In this document: in pieces, positions 1-11,845 of the stretch
How positions within the stretch are numbered: the stretch's first letter is position 1
Layout: each line of letters starts with the position of its first letter
Assembly: GCA_940337035.1 (NCBI GenBank)
Contig: CALNHX010007728.1
Span: forward strand, 1-64,000
Direction: 5' to 3'
From: Agriotes lineatus
Lineage: Eukaryota; Arthropoda; Insecta; Coleoptera; Elateridae
DNA length: 64,000 nt
The notes under the pieces: generated by a model
What the model was told of the DNA's origin: nothing
Databases searched by the model: none
The model's input: only the letters and a program-made list of their open reading frames with translations
Made by a program: the position numbers and the translations under genes

Positions 1-309
1 AGAGTGGTCATCTGCAACAATAAAACGCGGTAAAAAATTGTTCACAATACAAACGAATTCTTTAATTAAATTTCTCTTCTAACAAACGCCATTAAAAATG
101 CAGTTTTTTTTCATAATTTAAATGGTAAGTTACAAAACGTAACATATTTTTTTATTGCTGCAAACAGTTATAATGGTTACTCATCAATGTGCATTCACAC
201 TAGTATGTAACTTGCTGAAATTATATGTTTTAGAGTATAAATAATCATGTCATAGAAGCTTTTGGAAGTGTACAAATCATACTTTGTGGTTACTAGGTAT
301 TATAAGGAG
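1..309. other. AT-rich sequence, nothing recognised
   Basis: No open frame of note, no inverted repeat and no recognisable element. It ends at the left arm of the palindromic element that follows. Confidence 0.5.
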
Positions 310-311
310 TA

Positions 312-494
312 CTAAAAAGTGGGGAAAGAGCGGTCAACTTTGAATTAAATCCTAGTAATTTTTTGCTTTTACGTATTTATATGCTTATTTAACTATGTAA
401 TCAGAAAGTTGGGGTGATACACCTGCGAGAAACATAAAAGCAAAAAATTACTAGGATTTAATTCAAAATTTACCGCTCTTTCCCCACTTTTTAG
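312..494. mobile_element. Palindromic MITE with ~60-bp inverted arms
   Basis: The left arm (CTAAAAAGTGGGGAAAGAGC, continuing to about 375) is repeated in inverse orientation at about 432-494 with only a few mismatches. The arms surround about 55 bp of unrelated sequence. A TA dinucleotide flanks each end (310-311 and 495-496), which fits a Tc1/mariner-type target site, and AGTACT is present on both sides. It has no coding capacity, so it would depend on a transposase made elsewhere. The superfamily assignment is inference from the TA flank only. Confidence 0.75.
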
Positions 495-498
495 TACT

Positions 499-2640
499 CA
501 CGCTGTAGTTATTACGTAAGTGTCATTTTTTGGCAAACTTAGACCTACTACATAATTCTAATAGAATTACTACACTATAAAAGGGTTATTTATCATCTTG
601 CACAAACATAAATATAATGAAGTGCATATGAATCTGGCTGTTATTCATTCTATGATGACATCAGCTATTAACTGTGTGACATCGCCAGTCGATCAGCCTA
701 CTAGATCAAGAGCATTTGGCCTTTTAAATATTAAATCACACATTTAAATATTCATTGCAATCGTAAATTACTCGACGATTATGGCATGCAAGCATAATTG
801 CATAAGAAAATTGTTTTGGAGGCGTTTATGCTAGCGCAAGTAATGAAGTAAAGCTGCCATTGAATTTCATCCTATTGTGCTAAATTAGAAATATAGCCAC
901 GTTAATATCCTCGTGTAATCTTGTGTGGGAGTGACAACTAAATCTATAAATTAGAAAAATCTATTGTTATTGATCAGTTCAATTTGTTTCAGACTGTATC
1001 TGCACCTGCTCTTATTTTCATTAACAGTTCGGTTTTAAATTATTAATTCTTTATAAATTGGATACACATCATTTTTTATGAAGTGTATGAAGCCATTAAC
1101 TTTATAACACCAGTTTTCCTTCTGGTTGTGCAGTTTCGGGGCAAGTTGTACTTAGTAAGAGTAAAACAAAAAATAATGGGCAGTTTGCTCGCAATTCCCC
1201 TCAGGTGTGGTGTGGGTCCACTTTCTCCCATCATTTCATGTTGATTGGTTGAAATCCTAATTATTTTAAATTGTAGTTCTGATTATACACTAAAATCGTC
1301 CTCATTTGTAACATCGTTCGCTTTTTCATAATATTATTGCAGGGTTCTGCGCATGGGAGCCCTGCTGTACAGTTTTACGCTTATTTGAAGTTGTGCCCCT
1401 GGTCAATAGAAGCCGCCAAGAGTATCGTTTTAGAATTATTCGCTTATCAATTGCCGTCACGTAACGGGCTCCCTGGCGCCGATCAGTCGCGACTTGAAAA
1501 CAGGTCTGAGCTTGTTTGAAATTTCCGCGCTCAATTGAGCGTCTGTTTTGTTGCAAATTGTGTCATAAGGCACATGTCCAAGAGAGAGCTGGCTAGAGAC
1601 AACACTGTCTGCCGGATTATTGCGGATTTGGCTTCAGTTCGCCCCAGCTACGTTGTTCTGTTTGTTTGTTGCCTCAGATTACTACTTCAAAATGTGATCC
1701 GGGGAGGCTCTTCATTGTGATGTTTGCCTCGGTTTTCGTTGTGCAAAAAAATGTCGGAGTTCCTTGAAGTTTTCGTTGTGCCGCTAATCCTCAAAGTAAC
1801 ATTGAACGGGGCCATTCAAATTTTGTGCTAGTTGCGCTGTTTTTCCTTTTGTAAAATAAAAGTTACAATGTGTTGTGTAGAAGCTAATCTGTAGGCAGAT
1901 GGCGTGTTATGTCGATTCCAGGAGCGTCGCATTTTGTTTACCGGGCCGCTAGCTAATGTATTTTTGGACAATTCCGGATCGGTTTAAACGATAGCCAATA
2001 ATTCCATTTAGTGTATTGTTTTGCCGTCGCATATTCGAATAGCTAGCAGCTCATCCGGAGCGTTTGTTTAACCAACGTGGAACCTGCAACATGTCCACAA
2101 CAGCCAGAGTTGGAATGACTTTATCAACGCCTCACCGTAGAACAACCCCTGTTAGAGGCAACTTAGTTTAACTACAAGGTTTGGTGCTGTAATGTAGCGA
2201 GTTAGTAAGATGTTTATCAAAATGCGAAATTTTCAGTGTGTTTAAACTAAGTAACATTTATCTGATTAGTAACAAACTTTAGCTTAACGTCGTTGTTTCT
2301 TTTGATTTTCATAAAATTTCATAATAGATATAGGCTGTATGATTTATACTTTTGTCAACGTTTACGGATGTTGTGTTTTATTACATGTAAAGCGGTTCGA
2401 GATAGTACACTCGAAGTTTGATGTTTAGAGGTCTGCATTCGAAGTTCCCGTTGTGTAAAGGGATCCTTCATCATTATTTGCTGCTTTTGTAACGGGTTTT
2501 ACAAATTGTGTAACTATAGTTACATTGTAAATTGCCTGTTTAGCTTTCCCAACATTTTTAAAATAATTTAATTACCCTCATTTGCAATATTTTGGTTTTC
2601 CTTAAGTCATTGTAGTAGTTAGCTCAGCAATAAGTTTCTG
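499..2640. other. Unannotated AT-rich stretch
   Basis: I see no convincing gene or repeat here. A short plus-strand frame after a TATTGCAG acceptor-like site near 1340 and a second at 1535-1720 lack domains and consistent splice context. Part of 1340-2060 is less AT-rich than its surroundings and may be unique, constrained DNA, but the sequence alone does not show that. Confidence 0.4.
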
Positions 2641-2646
2641 AACCCA

Positions 2647-2720
2647 GGGGCGTAGCTGCCATATCTGCCGTATCGATGATACAGGGCCCACGAGCCAGGG
2701 GGCCCATCAGCTTCCAAGCT
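2647..2720 (+). mobile_element. hAT-like element end (solo terminus)
   Basis: The sequence starts CAGGGGCGTAGCTGCC and is followed by a GGGCCC-rich stretch (CAGGGCCCACGAGCC, GGGGGCCC). This resembles the ends of hAT-type elements, which often begin CAGGGGCGTA. No matching inverted end (TACGCCCCTG) was found downstream, so this is at most a truncated remnant. Confidence 0.35.
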
Positions 2721-3287
2721 CTAAAAAAAAATGTATCATATAAATTTAATTTGACCTACTTCTTGCCGCTAGCCCCCGCTGCAGTCTATGAACTTTCTTC
2801 TTATGATATTTATTTATTTTTCATCTCCATCGAGACGAGAAAGTGTGCGTTTCTAAGGCTAGCCCTGCAAAACAAACCCCAATGCCTAGGCAAGAAAAAA
2901 AAATCGACATTTTCCAGTAGGGGACGCTGCAATAATCTGTCAAACCAAATTTAAAAGAAAATCACGTTTATAATTAACTTTTTTGCTTTAAATAATAGCT
3001 ATTCCCCTTTTACAAAAATATTTGCTCAATAAAACTTCATTTTAGCAACGTATTCGTTGTATTTTTAATATACAATAAACATCAGATAGATTTCTGTAGA
3101 AGCTTATGTCTAACTACGGGTAGATGGCGCTGCAGTTACAAACGCTATTCGATATGCCAAGATTTGCAAATTGCTTTATTATTGTTGACAGCTCTGTCAA
3201 TTTCAAAATAATAACCTGGATGAGAGTTATGTTGAAAAAATTATTGCAGGATGGTGTTTCCGGATGAAAAATAATGTGTAAACCATG

Positions 3288-3382
3288 GGCGGTAAAGTGA
3301 TTTTTCAGGCTGAAAGAAGAAATGAATAGGCGAGCTTTAGCGAGCCTGGACACTTCTTGAAAATAATCACTTTACCGCCTAG
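3288..3382. repeat. Inverted repeat (MITE-like hairpin)
   Basis: GGCGGTAAAGTGATTTTT at about 3288 is matched by the inverse AATAATCACTTTACCGCC near 3363-3381. The ~50-bp loop contains a smaller hairpin (AGGCGAGC, then GCGAGCCT). No target duplication was resolved. Confidence 0.55.
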
Positions 3383-3480
3383 GTTTACAATATACTATTA
3401 TTTAATTTAACTGGCTCGGGTAGAACAAAGACTATATATAAGCTTGTATGGTATTATTCTTAGATTGAAACCAATTACTA

Positions 3481-3522
3481 AGGTGAATTTATGTAAAATA
3501 TGGTGAATTTATGTAAAATATA
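3481..3522. repeat. Tandem duplication of ~21 bp
   Basis: Two adjacent copies of GGTGAATTTATGTAAAATAT. This looks like a simple local duplication with no sign of function. Confidence 0.8.
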
Positions 3523-6500
3523 TGTCCTTTTATATAAATTATTGATTATTGATTTTAATTTTCCTAACACCAGTAGAACAACCACTCTCAAATCAGGTTA
3601 GGTTCATGCATTATCAAAATTATTACACTTGATAGTTGATTAGTACAATGAAAATTACTTAAAAATAATATGACAGTTCTACATCTGTCCACGTCAAAAA
3701 TTATGAAAGTGAAAAGTCAGATGAAATCATATTTGTTGCAATTCTTTTCATTTTAAAACATGGAAAATGTAAGTAGTTCCTTCAAATACCTTATTCACTT
3801 TATTATAACTTATTACTTTTTAGATCCTTCAACAGATACCTGTAGTTACTTCACCAACCACTCCGATCGGCCTCCTCGTTGAACCAAGCATGCGCCGTCT
3901 GCTGACACATAGATGTTCCGGAACGCCCTTGCAAATACAGCCCCGTAACTAACTGCAACACCGTCGTTCTTAATTGCTCCTTATGTAGCTTCAATGTGAA
4001 CACCAACACTGCAAGCTTGTGGTCTGCAGGAATTGCCTTACTTTTAACTGCGAATCTACTGCCACCAAACTCCAGCTCAGGTCTAAATACACGACTATTG
4101 ACCAGTGACTGTACTGCCCTTTATCCAAATCAAACAAAATATTCCTAACCTCCAACAAGATGTTCGCTGCAGTCCACCTCAAACAAGAAGCTCGATGCAG
4201 TCCACGTCAAAATCCAATTCAGGTGCAGATGTGTTTACGTTCAACCATTATTAACTATAATTCAGCTCGTCCAAATCCAACAGGATATTCCCATGCAGTG
4301 CGCCTCCAGATCCAACTTAAGTGTAAATGTATTCACCTGACAGTAACTCCAATGCAGATCCAAATCAAATAGAATACCCAATAGTGACTCTTATCCAATT
4401 TACCCAAATCCAACTCATATTTCACCAATCCATAAAGATTACCTTATTAATTGCTGCTGTGACTTTCTTCTCATAACATCACTCCTTCAATTCCTTGTCC
4501 GGTAGTCCATCCATAGATATTATATAGTTTATTTGAATTATTTATTTTGAATTTATTTATTATTATAGTCGTCGCTTATACGCATTTATACGTTTTAAAT
4601 TATAAATTCATGTTTTACTAGGGTTTATTCTCAATTTTATCTTTGCTACAAAGTTTTACATGTACCTTTTCTAATCAATTAAAAAATTACAATTCACCAT
4701 AGTAATAAAATTCACAATTTTTTTTACATTAAGACTCCTGGATTACACTTCAACACAGTATTTATATTAATATGACATTTTAAATAACTTTTAAAATTAT
4801 TCGAAATTTGCCTTTCCTCTTTTTTAATTACCTTATATCAATGATGACTTGAACTCTAATATTAACAACCACACAACCGTTAGAATAAACGATGTCCCAT
4901 TTTCCATATTCTTTCAAGCATACGTTTCGTACCGGAAGCTAACCCACATCAAACGCTTCGTTCCCAATTTCCCCTAGCTGAAAAGTGAGATAAATTCCCA
5001 ACAAGCTTCCAGCCGAAAATGGGTTGCACCAGAGGTCAGCAGTACCAATGCGCCCTTGCAATACTGCAAGTGAGACGAGTCCGTTCACCTGGTAGATACA
5101 CACAAGGCAAAACCGGTGCATGGCATCTGCCAAGTGGTTACAAATGGTACATGAAGCCAAGAATCGCCACAAATACCGCTCCCATGCCCATGTCCATCAC
5201 GCGTCAACCCAAGCTCATGACCACGTGACCGAAAGAGATATTGCAAGTTGCAAGAAAGGCTCGGAACAGAAGACCCTTCGACTTGGGCAAAATTGGAGTC
5301 TAAATGGGTCGGTAGCGATTGGAGGCATGTGCAAAACCGCATGTAAATTTGAACGGCCAATTTACAGTATTAATGTCGTCCTTCTGAGCCGCTTCACTTC
5401 CTCAATACCCAGAGCAAACAGCAACATTCTGCTGGATTCCATATGCGGAAACTTAACCACGGTTGACAGTTAACAAGCAGTTTTTGTATGAAGCCGGAGC
5501 CGTTATTAAATGAAGCTAACTCACTGTCGACAGTCAATATTTGCGTATTATACAGATACAGGGTGATCCCCTCGTCACTGCAGCGGTTGCTAATACCGTT
5601 TATCCCATAAATTATTAATTTTATTGCATGGGCACAAGCGCATAATTTTGAATGAATAGGAAATTCTTCGGAGTTGCTTGCTAACAGTGGTTGTAATGAG
5701 ACAAAGGCTGCTGCAAGAACAATGCAAGTGCATTCCAGGTATTTTAAAAATTAAATTTATTACAACTGGTTATCTTGATTTACGAGCCGGCCGAGGACTA
5801 AAATTTTAATAGGCAGTATTTTAATAGCACATATTTCAAGCCGGACTAAGTCTGTTACAAGTATATCTGAAGAAGCGCCATGTGCCAACAAAACCAAAAA
5901 ACGCCCAACTTTTTCACGACACGCACATGTGGTCGTAATTTTGATGAATGACTATTGGGCTGTAAAAATGAATGTCATTGCAAAAATATGAGCCAAACTT
6001 ATTGCCACATACGTTTTATTACGCCCACCATACGTATAAATTTTCATAATACTAAATCTTGCCGGGCATTCCATGAAGCGATTTAAAATTTACAATCGGA
6101 AACCACTCCGCCGGTTTTGTTTCGTTATTTTCAGGTCGTCGTTCATGGTTAAAATACTGTGCGGTATAAAATCAAGTGGTGAGTAATTATCTGTCTTCCA
6201 CTCATCCATAAACTACGCTAAATTAACACAACCAATGCGTCCAGAAGGATCTGAAATCGAGCTTTAGTTCATGTTTAAACGAAGAAGAGGGAGAAGAAGA
6301 TATTAAAAATCATAATATATTATTAGGGCGAAGTGGAAAGATATTTTTAATTAAAACATTCTTTTATTGTACATTATACGTCCATAGCGTACTATTGTTC
6401 ACTTGAGTAACAAAATAAATTGGTATGATTGATTAAATATTGTTCTAGAAGCTTCACTTTTAAATATCAATCATAAAATGCTTTATTGCAAATTTTAATT

Positions 6501-6530
6501 TGCTTACTTCTAATAATGCGTATTGCCAGA
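3523..6530. other. Unannotated stretch with some higher-GC patches
   Basis: About 3990-4380 is CA-rich with short degenerate direct repeats (GCAGTCCACCTCAA, GCAGTCCACGTCAA). About 4900-5480 is more GC-rich and open in several frames on both strands, but no frame resembles a known protein. A motif ACAGGGTGATCCC near 5568 is reminiscent of DNA-transposon ends but has no partner nearby. No gene is supported. Confidence 0.35.
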
Positions 6531-7066
6531 TTGAATTCAGAATGAATGTAAATTGAACATCCAACGCAAAGAAACTACATTTGAACCCATTTTGAACCCT
6601 TTCAACTATTGTGTAGGCATTGCTTTATACACTTTACAAACAATTTTAAGGTGAATTAAAGTTGGAAACACATTTTTAGGAAGCTTCTTTAGAGCAACAT
6701 AATCGTAACGATGACTGCAGCAACCAAGAATTTTATCAGCAGATTCAGAGTATGCTGACTAAAATTATAAAGCACATACTGAACTCTCCAAACTTGAGTG
6801 TAGGCCCTGCTTTATATAGTTAAGGTACAATATCTAACTTTCAGAAATAATTTTGAAGTTGACTACATTGTATTTCTAAGATGCTGCTTGCGGTATCTGC
6901 AGCAGCTAAGAATCTTTTAAGTAAATTCAGCGTATGCTGGCTTACAAAGTGATTCCCGCCCTGTAGGTTATCAACATCCAACACAAAGCTTTTACATCAA
7001 CTTTGAACCCTGTAAACTCTACTGCATGCCCTGCTTTATACAGGTAAAATACAATATGTTGTAATA

Positions 7067-8410
7067 ACGGGTGTTCATAAACAGTCGTCATCCCAGTAGG
7101 TTTTGACTTCGGAAACGTATGTCTATTAAAATTCAGAAAAAATGCAAACAATGTCATTTACAACAGTAAGTTTTATTAACTGTCAAACAATGTGTCAAAA
7201 GTAAATCGAACTAAACTGAGATTACAATAACTGTTGGAAATGGTGACCATTTTTTTGAATACACAAATTAACTCTTTGCTTCATGTTTTCAAATGCATTT
7301 ATAAGAATATCTGGAGTTATTTGGTCGCACTGATGTTGAATGCTGTTTTTCAAGTCTTCCAATGTGTGTACTGGGTTTCTAAACACATTATTTTTAATGT
7401 GCGGAAACACAAAATAATCCAAAGACGTAAGGTCGCAAGAACGTGGTGGATAAAGGTCTTTACTTATTAAACGGTCATCGAAAAATTCAAGTAACATGAG
7501 CAACGTGCGGACGTGCAGAATCCTGGTGAAAATATCCGGTTTGCAACTCGTCGTCGTGAAGTTCATTTATAAACGGTTCTAAGATGATGTTTCGATAGTT
7601 TTCAGCATTTATATTCTCTTCAAAAAATATTGGGCCTATTATTCCTCTTTGACTGACTGCTAACCACAACGCTATTTTAACAGGATGCATTGTTGCTTCT
7701 CTAAAGTAATGAGAGGTTTTGGTTCCCCACATACGCATATTTTGTGGATTAAGGTAACCGTTCAAGTGCACCCAGGCCTCGTCTGAAAAAAATGTCTTAT
7801 CTAGTACATCATTGTTGTTCAAATTTTCATTAAACCACTGACAGTACTGAACTCTTTTCTCATAATCTGGACCTAACAGCTCCTGGTACATTTGTAATTT
7901 GTATGGATGCGAGTGAATATTCTTTTTTAAAACATTGTACAAATTTGTTTTACGAATGTCTAGTTTTTGGGAAAGCCTTCGAACTGAAGATGTAGGTCGC
8001 TCTTCGATCGCGTTTCTGACCATATACAACATGTCCCGTGCGAACTCTAGGTCTTCCACCTCCCCGTTGTTTATCAGTTGAAGCAATTTACCGAAAATTT
8101 GCAAGTGATCTGCTCCACTGCTTCCTAAACTGATTGTGGTTAAACACTACATTTGGAAACCTCAATCTGAATTCATTTTTAGAAGCTTCGATCGAGTATT
8201 GCCATTCACCATTTTCCAGTATTCCATTGCGAAAATAACTTTCGAGCATAATGCTTTCTGTTGTGGCGTAAACATGATTTCAAAACTGAACAAACCTAAA
8301 TGCGCTATGACAGTACTCAATGACGTTTCATTGTGTTGCACGAATTAATCAAAGACATAACATTTTGTTTTTCAAAGCAACTGGGATGACGACTGTTTAT
8401 GAACACCCGT
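7067..8410 (-). mobile_element. Mariner/Tc1-type transposon, ~1.34 kb
   Basis: Terminal inverted repeats of about 31 bp start ACGGGTGTTCATAAACAGTC at 7067 and end with the exact inverse at 8410. A TA target duplication flanks both ends (7065-7066 and 8411-8412). The interior carries a decayed transposase on the minus strand. The intact ends against a decayed gene suggest a moderately old copy that could still be moved in trans. Confidence 0.92.
7222..8275 (-). pseudogene. Decayed mariner-type transposase
   Basis: A mariner/Tc1 transposase cuts and pastes its element using a three-acid catalytic centre. The main frame (8104-7487) carries an N-terminal helix-turn-helix-like part with SVRRLSQKLDIRKTNLYNVL, then FFSDEAW with the first catalytic Asp and HQDSARPH with the second. 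The third acidic residue lies in SLDYF, within a C-terminal part that is in another frame (7566-7222). The second-to-third spacing is about 34-35 residues. A short N-terminal piece starting with an ATG at 8275 is in yet another frame. At least two frameshifts therefore break the gene. Total span is about 1,050 bp, matching the ~345-aa family length. It is a pseudogene here. Confidence 0.9.
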
Positions 8411-10143
8411 TATTTACTTATGTTGTTTGAAAATTATGGGCTTTAGTTTAAACCTAAATCAACCACTGAAATATGATACGTTCTAAATTTAGCACAGAAT
8501 CGCAACGAGTCCAAAGCTAATTTAGAGACCGAGGGTCATTTTTAAAACCAGGGGTTTTAAGCAAGTTGTCGGCGACCGAAATTGTGGATGGGCGGATGCA
8601 AAACCTAACACGAGCTATACGAGCTCTCCTACAGTTTTTTTAAGTGTGACTTACGGTAATTAATATTATGTGGAATTAATAGTGATTGAAACAATAAGAT
8701 CTGCAATAAGTACTAATGCTTGCGTAGCTTTGCAATAGCGGCTGTATGTAGTTATTGTACAGCGGAGCTGAACACTGATTTATTATTGGTATTGCTGCTG
8801 ATTGTAGAGAGTGTTGTTGGGTCGGTGTACATTTGTTTGTTGTTGGGTTGGAGCCCAGCTGAAACCGCTTTAGTGCACTATGTGCTTGAGGTTATAGATT
8901 ATCCGGCGCGATTATCGAAAACCCTCGATCTGATAAGTAATTTTCAGTTATTCAGGCTGCGCACCTGAATAGTCCGGGATGCTCATTTCCCACAAATGCC
9001 TTGTGATCTGAGCCTTTTGCGGTTGGCAGCGGCCACCGCAAATAAGGATCACATTAACATGAGTTGGACCCATTGGTCTAGTTGACGTTCGGCTAATAGA
9101 TACCAGCTGCGGTAAGCATCCGTATTGCAGGATTAATACAGGTACATCATCGAAGGTGCACTGAAGAATGTTGCTGAATGAGCCACCCTACTAGATGCTA
9201 CGTGGGAACACAGTGGGGGCCACACAACCCCCTGTACGTATTATGATAACGAACACGTACTGCTAAATGTTGTAATGTGTGTTTATTATTTTTTGCATGT
9301 TTGGCTTTGTGTTCGTGAACGATTGCGTGCGAGCAAATGCCACATGAAAAGGTCCACCGATTGCCTAGCTCTCCCCCGGTGTCATGTTTCTGGCCTGCAA
9401 CCTTTAGACCGAAGGGGCGTTGAGGAATTTTAGGTAAGTCGCCAGCCCTTGTAAATTTATGCATGAGAACCGATCTGCATCCAGAAAAAAATTAATTATG
9501 TCGGGGCCCCAAAAATATGTGACTACAAATATCATTTTCAAAAGCAATTTTGAGGTGAATTCAATTTGGCTACATATTTCTAGGTAGCTTCTCATAAAAA
9601 AATGTATCTGCAGCAACTAAGAATTTTATCAGTAGATTCAAAGTATGCTTACATACATAACTATTTCCTCATTGTGACAAAAGTAATAACTTAAATAAGT
9701 GTTAAATAGGCGTATCAAAATCCAACACAAAGAAGCTGCATTTGAAGCCATCTTGAACCCTCTAAACTTTTGTGTATGCCCTGCTTTATACAGTTAACGT
9801 AACATTCATCAGCAATTCTAATGTGAATGATTGTTGGTTGGATATTTCTAAGGAGCTTTTTTAGAAAATAAAGAAAGCTATCTGCAACAACTCACAACAG
9901 TAGATTCGGAGTACGCTTGCAAAGTTATTTCCATCTTGCAATAAAGTATTGAAAAGATGTATCAATATCCAACATAAAAACGCTGCCTTGGAACCCATGA
10001 TGCACCCTCTAAACTTTGGCGAATGTTCTGTTTAATACACATCAGGTACAATATTTAATTTTCAAAAACAATTATTGTATAGATTGAAGTTCACTACATA
10101 TGTATTTCCAGAGAGCTTTTTAAGAAATGGTGAACATAAAAAC

Positions 10144-10823
10144 TAGGGATGTCGTACCCGGTCTAAAATCAAACCCGGGTACCCGAAAGCAGTACCCGGG
10201 TACCCTCGGGTACCCGAAGATTTTACATTTTGCCTTATTATTTTCTGGCGAATAAAAATATTTTCATACAGGCGATTTTTTTATGACATTGTTTTCTTAT
10301 TTGTACTTTTGTAGTTTCATACAATTTTCAAGCTCTATGCTCTACGCATTTTAACGCCGCTAGTTTTAAAGTGAACTAATTTGAAATAGTACCTACTCGC
10401 CAATTCAAACTGCTAGTCGTCTGTCCTAAATATTTTCAGACTTCCAAGTGTTATCAAATTCAAGTACGTGGTAGCAGCATCAACATCACACAGAAGATGT
10501 TTATGTTAGTTCAACCAATACTGATGCGATTTAATGGTACTATTGAGAGGTTGAATATTTCTGTGAAGCGGATTTATTGCTTTACATGAAACAATAATCA
10601 ACATTCTGTGGTATGGGATGGGTTGATTCTTGTTATTACTGCATTGTTGTGTTTTTCTAGAGCTTATTTCTATTCTTTCTAAGTTTTTATTATCTTCTCC
10701 GAAAAAGGCTGACTTTCTGGGCATTACATAATTTACTGGTCGGGTACCCGGGTCCTGAAAATATACCCGGGTTGACTATTACCCGGGTCGACCCGGGTAC
10801 CCGGGTACCCGCCGACATCCCTA
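10144..10823. mobile_element. Non-autonomous hAT element with GGGTACCC-rich ends
   Basis: Terminal repeats TAGGGATGTCG at 10144 and CGACATCCCTA ending at 10823 are exact inverses. A perfect 8-bp target duplication, ATAAAAAC, flanks it (10136-10143 and 10824-10831), diagnostic of hAT insertion. The first and last ~80 bp are packed with CGGGTACCCG-type motifs, likely subterminal transposase-binding repeats as known in hAT elements. The AT-rich interior encodes no recognisable transposase. It is inserted in the 248-bp satellite. Confidence 0.9.
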
Positions 10824-10909
10824 ATAAAAACATTACCTACTGCAGCGCAGACCTTACCAGTAGATCCAAAGTATACTGTCTTACAAAGTTATTTCTGCAT
10901 TTAAATTAA

Positions 10910-11521
10910 CCCTGCGTTAGTGTGGTGGGGTATTACATACCCCACGGCTTTTAAAATTGTCAAATTAGTAATTAAAACATTTTCTATCGCCACCTGTCTT
11001 TCAGTAGCTATAGCTTATATGTCAAACTTCATCGTACATTTAGAGAAATCTGTTGTTTTATTCCAGTTTTAGTTATAAAGCAGAAAACTGCATTCGGGTA
11101 TGTCATACCCCACCACACTACTCGCGTGCAGTTTCACTCGCCATTTTGTCTTTACTGTTGTCATTACAATGTAGATGATAATTTATATTTGAGTGCTTTT
11201 TATTTATCTATAACAATGTGGAGTTACGAAAAGGAACAAGAACATTTAAATAGACTTTGGAATGAGGCTGACAACGAAAATAGTGTTGATGATCCACCTA
11301 TAATGGATTCTTGTGTTCTTCTTTGTTTTATGAAGTTTATAATAAAAAAAAATACAAAATTTATGTAAAGGATATTATTTGCTAAAATAGATATTAACAT
11401 TAGATGTGAATTACATGGTTATTTGCAATACTGGGACACATAAACATGACATAATGAGTTGGGGTATGTCATACCCCACCACAATACTGACGCGAGTTTT
11501 TTTCACCACACTAACGCAGGG
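10910..11521. mobile_element. Non-autonomous piggyBac-type element, 612 bp
   Basis: The ends CCCTGCGTTAGTGTGGTG (10910) and CACCACACTAACGCAGGG (to 11521) are exact inverses. TTAA flanks both sides (10906-10909 and 11522-11525), the piggyBac target site. Near the ends, GGTATGTCATACCCCACCAC recurs (about 11098 and 11464) with an inverse form at about 10930. The interior (11216-11300) has a short open stretch rich in Glu, Asp and Asn that could be the start of a deleted transposase, but that is speculative. Confidence 0.92.
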
Positions 11522-11712
11522 TTAAAATAGTATATTAAAATACAAGTTGCAAAAGGCATCTATTCAAGCACGAATTTGAAATTCCGAAACGAACCGCAGA
11601 GCGGCGAGTTGGGGAACAAATGGGTGCTTGAAGGACCTTCTACAACGACTGTTTTATACATTTTTTCTATTTTGCCGCTTTATACCATTTTATAAATTAA
11701 AAAATAAAACTG

Positions 11713-11844
11713 TTTTCTATTTTGCGTTTAGAATAACTCCATTCTAGCACCCAAATGAAGTCATTTCATGGCGACTTATTCTAACACTCAAATGACGTCA
11801 TTTGGGTGCTAGAATGGAGTTATTTTAAACGCAAAATAGAAAAA
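11713..11844. mobile_element. Palindromic MITE, ~45-bp arms
   Basis: TTTCTATTTTGCGTTTAGAA followed by TAACTCCATTCTAGCACCC forms the left arm, and the inverse occurs at about 11795-11844 with one or two mismatches. A partial related stretch (TTTTTTCTATTTTGC) lies just upstream near 11660. No target duplication is clear. Confidence 0.7.
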
Positions 11845-11845
11845 A

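Larger units (their letters stand above)
7057..9527 (+). mobile_element. Solo-LTR-like element, copy A (split by a mariner)
   Basis: It begins TGTTGTAATA (7057-7066) and ends GACTACA (9527), so it has TG...CA termini. AATA(T) occurs directly before it (7053-7057) and directly after it (9528-9532), consistent with a 4-5-bp target duplication. The flanks are satellite sequence that rejoins when the element is removed. The mariner at 7067-8410 sits in a TA near the 5' end. Removing the mariner leaves about 1.1 kb, homologous to 12398-13674 over its whole length. No internal retroviral genes are present, so this would be a solo LTR; the retroelement class is inferred from the termini and target duplication. 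Confidence 0.7.
6530..11575 (+). repeat. Satellite array, ~248-bp unit, interrupted by mobile elements
   Basis: Recurring landmarks are ATCCAACACAAAGAAGCTGC, GAACCCTCTAAACTTTTGTG, CCCTGCTTTATACAG, TATCTGCAGCAACTAAGAAT and AGTAGATTCAGAGTATGC. Two complete adjacent units start at about 9720 and 9968, giving a 248-bp period. Other units lie at 6557, 6780 and 6976 (with internal deletions) and at 9533. Remnants lie at 10824-10905 and 11522-11575. Reading across the inserted elements restores unit order, so the array predates them. No coding potential. Confidence 0.8.

Noticed and set aside
1326..1720. Possible exon after TATTGCAG near 1340
   Set aside because: No donor of matching phase and no protein-like composition.
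5120..5473. 117-codon plus-strand open frame
   Set aside because: Overlaps open frames on the other strand, has no motif, and lies in a locally GC-richer block.
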